Shown one piece after another: positions 58,895 to 64,000 of a DNA stretch of 64,000 nt (positions are counted from its first letter, which is position 1; the number at the start of each line of letters is the position of its first letter). This DNA comes from Peromyscus leucopus (lineage: Eukaryota > Chordata > Mammalia > Rodentia > Cricetidae): positions 86,628,936 to 86,692,935 of the forward strand of contig NC_051071.1 in NCBI RefSeq assembly GCF_004664715.2, given 5' to 3'. The position numbers were made by a program, and so were the translations under genes. Below the pieces are notes generated by a model. That model did not search any database. It saw only the letters and a program-made list of their open reading frames with translations, and was not told where the DNA came from.

Positions 58895-60144
58895 GAAAAC
58901 CGGGGACCGAATCCCCTTTCCTGTCACACGAGGAGTCTTGATCTAGGACCCCAGTATAAGACCTGGTATTCAGACTGTGGTGGAAGAGAAAGGAGGCAGC
59001 ACACTTGCACTCACTGGCACAGGAAAGAACTTTCTAAACAGGACTCTGATAGCACACGCATTAAGACTGTAGCTAACAACTGAGACCCCGTGAAGCTAAA
59101 AGGTTTCTCCACAGCAAAGTACACAATCACATCAGTGAAGAGGCAGCATGCAGAGTAGGAAAACACCTTATTAGCTATGCATCTGAAAGACGATTAGGAT
59201 ATAGAACATATAAATAGTTCAAAAAATTAAATAGTTAAACAAACAGCCAAATTAAGAAATGGAGACTAGAACTAAGAAGAACTCTCAAAAGATAAAATGT
59301 GAATAGTTGAGAAACACTGAAAAATGTTCAATATTTTAACTACCAGAGAAAATGCAAATTAAAACTTCTCTGAGATTTCATCTCACCATACTTAGAATGG
59401 CTTTTAAGGTTAGAACCAATGTTGAAAATGTCTGTGTGGATGTGAAGAAAAAGTAACACTTACTCATTGGTGCTGGAAATGCAACCACTATGAAAATCAG
59501 TATCAAGGTTCCTAAAAAGGTTAAAAATAGATCTACCATATGACCTAGCCTTACTACTGTTAGGTACACACCCAAAGAACTCAGTATGCCAGTAAAGAGA
59601 TATCTGCTCATCCATATTCATTGCTGTTCTATTCACAATACCAAGAAATGGAGACAGCCTAGATGCCCATTAACTGATTAATGAGTAATGAAAACGTGGC
59701 ATATTTATACAATGGAATATCATTTAACCTTTAAGAACCTTGAAATGCACAGATAAACAGATGGAACTGGAAACAGTCATTCTGAGTGAGGTAACCCAGG
59801 CCCAGAAAGATAAAAATCACATATTTTCTCTCATCTGTGGATGTTAATATTGACTCTTCAGATACATGTGTTTCATTTGGAATACCCCAAAGAGTGAGAA
59901 AATTACTAAGGTACCATGAGATTTTCTCAACATGCAATGAGAAGGGACAGTCAAGGGGAGGGAGATAGAATGCACTGGTATAAAAGAGTTAAAAAGGAAT
60001 AGAGGAACTGGAGGAGTTCAACTAGGTAGAGAGTGGAGGACTGAATAGAAGAGGGAGTAGGGGGAGAGATGACGAGCACTAAAGACATTTTGAAAAGGTT
60101 GCATGGAAACCTGCTACTGTAGAAGCTTGTACTACACACACACA

Positions 60145-60188
<44 letters not shown>
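58895..60188 (+). mobile_element. L1 ORF2 C-terminus and 3' end, sense, decayed, ending in (CA)n
   Basis: Sense-strand L1 landmarks in order: 'ggaccccagtataagacctg' near 58946, 'aaatgcaaattaaaacttct' near 59350, 'atggaatatcatttaacctt' near 59712, and 'tgagtgaggtaacccaggcc' near 59784. A G/A-rich 3' UTR (59940-60100) follows, then a (CA)n run at 60135-60188. Many stops; no product. Confidence 0.8.
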
Positions 60189-60191
<3 letters not shown>

Positions 60192-60563
60192 TTGAAATTG
60201 AGTTACTGTATAACAAGGCAACAATGCCCCCTACTAGACATCAGATATGTCTACTGATTTCAACAGAACGTTCTTTACCCATAGGGTTCTCTCTCCAGCC
60301 CCCTGGGTTTAGTATAGATATATTAAGTCATGTATGCATATGAGAGGGATGGGGAGTATGCTCAATATTCAATATGTACATGTATTAAACTTACTAAAAT
60401 TACCGTTAGAAAGACTCTTTGTCTTGCTGAGGTGCCATTCTTTGCTGCTGCTGTGGGGTGTTCTAGGGGAGGAGAACTCGGCTCTGAACACCTTAGTAGC
60501 AACATCCTCCAAAAGCCACAGGGATTTTTCCACCTGATTCCCATAGCCGTTTAGTGTTCCATG
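60189..60563. other. Unassigned DNA
   Basis: No recognised gene or repeat. Confidence 0.45.
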
Positions 60564-60768
60564 TTTTTTTTTTTATTTTTATTTTTATTTTTATTTTTAT
60601 TTTTATTTTTATTTTTTTTTGGGTTTTTCGAGACAGGGTTTCTCTGTGTAGCTTTGCGCCTTTCCTGGGACTCACTTGGTAGTCCAGGCTGGCCTTGAAC
60701 TCATAGAGATCCGCCTGCCTCTGCCTCCTGAGTGCTGGGACTAAAGGCGTGCGCCACCACCGCCCGGC
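60564..60768 (-). repeat. B1 SINE, recent insertion with perfect target duplication
   Basis: A (TTTTTA)n tail (60571-60620) precedes the complement of a complete B1 ending gccaccaccgcccggc. The 15-bp word TAGTGTTCCATGTTT flanks it at 60552-60566 and 60769-60783 without mismatch. The body carries the gctttgcgcctttcctggg block. Confidence 0.97.
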
Positions 60769-61526
60769 TAGTGTTCCATGTTTGAGTTCCTTGCAGTTGG
60801 GTCATGTGCAAGAGTTGAGTCACCTGTGGTATTCCAAGTTCCAAAGAATGCTCCAGTGTAGATACTCCAGTCTCCTCACCTGTACCAATTTATTCTATTA
60901 GATGTTATTCTATTGTCTATAATTATTTCTTTTGATGGCTTCCAAACACAATCTCTCTCACCCTGTGTCTCTCTCAAATCTAAGAACGGTGAGTCTACCC
61001 GTAGGGTGGTTAACAAATTAGCTCTGATTTTTCTGCTCCACACGTCCTACTGCAGGGACTTTGGGGAACTTCACCACCAAATCCCTGTGCCCAGCATCAC
61101 AAGGCCAGTGTCTTGCTTCCCCATGAGTGGCAGTGGGGAGATAGGGAGATGTTGCTTCTGCTGAGCTGTTGGTTGATTTTGTGGAGAACTTACTTGGAAG
61201 TGAGAATGTACTGATCTGGAAATAAGAAAGCCAGGCTGCTTGTGAAAGATGGGTGTTCTTTTCTTTATGGCTTACAAAACCTTCATCATTTGAACCAGAC
61301 AAGTGGGACTGAGTTATCGTTTCACCTCCTAGTAATTTTTTTGCATTGTTGGAGATCAATGTTTCCATTTCACAAAGTAATAGTAAGAAAAAGATTGGCA
61401 TATGCATAAATTTCCTTTTGAAAAATAAGATGTTCAGATCAGTTTTAGTTTTGTTGCAGTGTTTGGGGGAAGTGCTGAGATCTCCCACGAATATTCTGTG
61501 TGATTGACTGCTACAGTCACTACTAA
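60769..61526. other. Unassigned DNA with the longest open frame of the window
   Basis: A 176-codon minus-strand frame (61018-61548) begins inside the neighbouring LTR and shows no domain. I treat it as chance. Confidence 0.5.
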
Positions 61527-61869
61527 TGGGTTCTGTTCTTGCAACCATGTATAGAGATATGTCATTGTGATTGGTTTAACTAAAAGCTAAATGGCCAATA
61601 GCTAGGAAGGAGGAATAGGTGGGACTTCTGGACATAGAGATCTCTGGAAGAAGAAAGGGGGGTCACCAACTGGACGCAGAGGATGCAGGACATGCAGGAG
61701 GAGACATAAAAACAACAAGCCAAGTGGCTGAATGTAGATGAATAGAAATGAGTTAATTTAAGTTATAAGAGCTGGTTAGAAACAAGCCAAAGCTAAGACC
61801 AAGCTTTCATAATTAATAATTAAGTTTCCATGTCATTATTTGGGAGCTGTCAGTACAGAGAAAGACTCA
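61527..61869 (+). mobile_element. Solo LTR, LTR1 family, divergent subfamily (copy 6)
   Basis: It starts TGGGTTCTG and ends GACTCA. CTACTA lies on both sides (61520-61525, 61870-61875), with one extra A at the left junction. Conserved LTR1 words are present: tgattggtttaac, aatggccaatagctagg, 'gaaatgagttaatttaag'. It is nearest to copy 3. Confidence 0.75.
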
Positions 61870-62914
61870 CTACTATAATGAAATTCACTTTACTACTGGA
61901 ATTTTGTACCCATTAATTTCTCTTGCCACTGATCAGTGGGGAGAGTCCTCTCAGGGTATAGCATGGTGTAAACATACCATCATTGGTGTTTCCAGCATCC
62001 TACTGCTGGCTAATTTAGACTGAGAATTGAAAAAAAAAATCACCTACAATATACAAAGAAATGGCTTAATTGAAAAGCAGCCCCTTTATCTGTTTGATGA
62101 GCAAATTAAGGGAAGGTGATTTCACTATCTCTAAATCCCTGTTCCTCAATGTAAATAATTGAGTAGCAAGCCATGGGAGTATCAGGACTCTACCATATAC
62201 AATGGAAGAAGGCACTTGGTGCCAAGGTTACTTCTGAGATAGTGGCTGCAATCTTGCTTTTGGAAGGCCAAGACCACCAGCTCTGCCACTGTGCAGTGTT
62301 CTTATGCTGATGAGCCTTGAGATATCCCAGTGGTCTCACTCGTGACAAGAAATAAATGCCAGCATCAAGCTTCTTGGTGATTTGTGGAGCCAACACTGAG
62401 AGCTTGGAATTGTCTATTCCACTATTTTGTCTTGAATATTAGGTTGAATATCAGTTTTTTTAGGAAAAAAATTTAATTCAATAGGGTAGTAGCTTACATT
62501 TTCTGTATGTCCTCTGAGTTTCTTATTCTCTTATACTTTTGTGACTAAGGTGGGGATGTAAATAAAGAGGACCTTTAAAATAGCTTACCTGTATATATTT
62601 ATGTCTGTTTTTTTCCCTTTGGACTGTTATACTAAGATTTCTGGATGTGATACATAAAAATTGGCATTTATTTCCTTCTATCCCTTTTAATATTTTATAG
62701 AGATTTTCATCATGTTCCTTAGATGCTGGTATCTTCTTAGGGGAAATAGACCTTGCTCTAAACTATCTGGAAATTATACATAAATACTTACCTAAAATAG
62801 AAAATGTTTTTGTTGAATTTGGTAGGCAAGTTGTTTGTATTCCCTTTCCCTGTATATCCTGCCCACCAGCTCTCACTGACCAAGTCTGCCAGCTGGTGTT
62901 TTAGGGCCCGGTTA
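61870..62914. other. Unassigned AT-rich DNA
   Basis: No recognised gene or repeat between the two LTR1 copies. Confidence 0.45.
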
Positions 62915-63304
62915 TGCTGTGGGATGGTCTATATGTCAAATTGCTCTGATTGGTCAATAAATAAAACACTGATTGGCCAGTGGCCAGGCAGGAAGTAGGT
63001 GGGACAAGGAGAGAGGAGAATTCTGGGAAGCGGAAGGCTGAGGCAGAGAGACACTGCCAGCCATCGCCATGACCAGCAGCATGTGAAGACGTCGGTAAGC
63101 CACCAGCCACGTGACAAGGTATAGATTTATGGAAATGGGTTAATTTAAGCTATAAGAACAGTTATCAAGAAGCCTGCCACGGCCATACAGTCTGTAAGCA
63201 ATATAAGTCTCTGTGTTTACTTGGTTGGGTCTGAGCAGCTGTGGGACTGGCGGGTGACAAAGATTTGTCCTGACTGTGGGCAAGGCAGGAAAACTCTAGC
63301 TACA
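62915..63304 (+). mobile_element. Solo LTR, LTR1 family (copy 7)
   Basis: TGCTGTGGGATG...ACTCTAGCTACA, 390 bp. Flanks CGGTTA (62909-62914) and TGGTTA (63305-63310) give a 6-bp target duplication with one difference. Both GATTGG boxes are intact at 62948-62953 and 62971-62976. It is closely similar to copy 4. Confidence 0.92.
62948..62976 (+). promoter_or_regulatory. Paired inverted CCAAT boxes in LTR1 copy 7
   Basis: Two GATTGG motifs whose starts are 23 bp apart, as in copies 1 and 4. Confidence 0.6.
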
Positions 63305-64000
63305 TGGTTAGATGAAAAACATATATGGTTGAGGAGAAAGGTCTTTAGAGTCTGATGGAGAAGTTCACATGTACAGTCAGTTATTGTAGCCCTGTGACTA
63401 AAGGTTATCATGAAGACGTGCTCATGAGAGCCCAGATCAGACTGAGGCGGGAAGGACTATGGAATGGGTCCAGAGGTAGGATGCTTTCCAGCTGAGTATG
63501 ACATGGTAAACAGGAGGTAGCTTAGAAGTGGGAGAGAAGACATTTGAGTAGAGGGGAGTCTGGAGGAGTGCACATGTTTAAAGAATTACAAACCTACTAA
63601 TCATGTGAACGATTGATGGGGAAAGTTAGAGGGGAAGACAGCCAGTCCCGAAAGGCTTTGCATGTGAGTAGAGGATTACTCTAATGTGAAAATCACCGCG
63701 ACTAGTAGAAGGATTTGTAAGCAGAGAATGGAAAAGATTTATATTTTAGGAATGTCATTTGGCAGCAATTAGGGGGAGGAGTCAGAAGCAGGCCAGACTG
63801 AGGAAAGCCACTTCATCATGCTACTGCCCTAATCTAGGGAAGGGCAGTGGGGACTTTTAACATGAGACAGAAGAGTTGAAAGAGAGGGAAAGGGACAGCT
63901 AAAGTGGACTTGAAGGTCTTCCCCCTAGTCGATCCTTGGTGGACCATTTTGTGGTCCTTGTTCACTGAATAGGAATAGTAGAGGGAACAAGCATCTTTTA
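63305..64000. other. Unassigned purine-richer DNA to the window end
   Basis: No recognised gene. The plus strand is relatively rich in G and A (gagagaag, gaggggaag words), which may reflect an ancient repeat. Confidence 0.4.

Noticed and set aside
61018..61548. 176-codon minus-strand open frame, the longest in the window
   Set aside because: No domain or signal seen. It starts inside a solo LTR. By a rough estimate from stop-codon frequency, about one frame this long is expected by chance in 64 kb at this composition.

Overview
This window looks like ordinary non-coding DNA from the genome of a muroid rodent, most likely a cricetid (hamster, vole or deer-mouse group). The base composition is AT-rich and there is no operon-like gene packing. 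It has many (CA)n and (CT)n microsatellites. B1, B2/B3 and B4-type SINEs, decayed L1 LINEs with rodent-type 3' ends, MaLR-type LTRs, short hAT relics and solo class II LTRs are scattered throughout. The cricetid guess rests on the 3' half of the B1 copies (a 'ggaaaggcgcaaagctac' type block) and on two LTR families. It is an inference from remembered consensus sequences, not a database result.

I see no protein-coding gene, exon chain, tRNA, rRNA or CRISPR array. The longest open frames (up to 176 codons) are about what chance gives in 64 kb of this composition, lie in repeats, or match nothing I recognise. The only recognisable protein remnants are broken L1 ORF2 and ORF1 segments.

Layout: 0.2-2.8 kb is an old antisense L1 with an inverted L1 segment and a TA-repeat duplication. 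3-17 kb is mixed SINEs, an Lx-type L1 3' UTR (12.3-13.3 kb), two LTR1 copies, a sense L1 ORF2 relic and another LTR (15.7-16.2 kb). 17.8-21.9 kb is one long antisense L1 cut by an LTR1 copy. 22-43 kb is mostly unique DNA with isolated SINEs, L1 relics, two copies of a B1-containing LTR (LTR2) and a near-complete hAT element. 43.5-52.6 kb is dense L1 DNA with stacked insertions. 53-64 kb mixes unique DNA, L1 3' UTR, simple repeats and three more LTR1 copies.

The best-supported unusual content is two LTR families. LTR1 has seven copies, several with clear 6-bp target duplications, and a pair of CCAAT boxes held at exactly 23 bp spacing. LTR2 has two copies in opposite orientation; both carry the same B1-derived segments and a TATA box. 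The names LTR1, LTR2 and LTR3 are mine, for use within this report. No novel defence, mobile or metabolic system is visible. Boundaries without target-site duplications are approximate.
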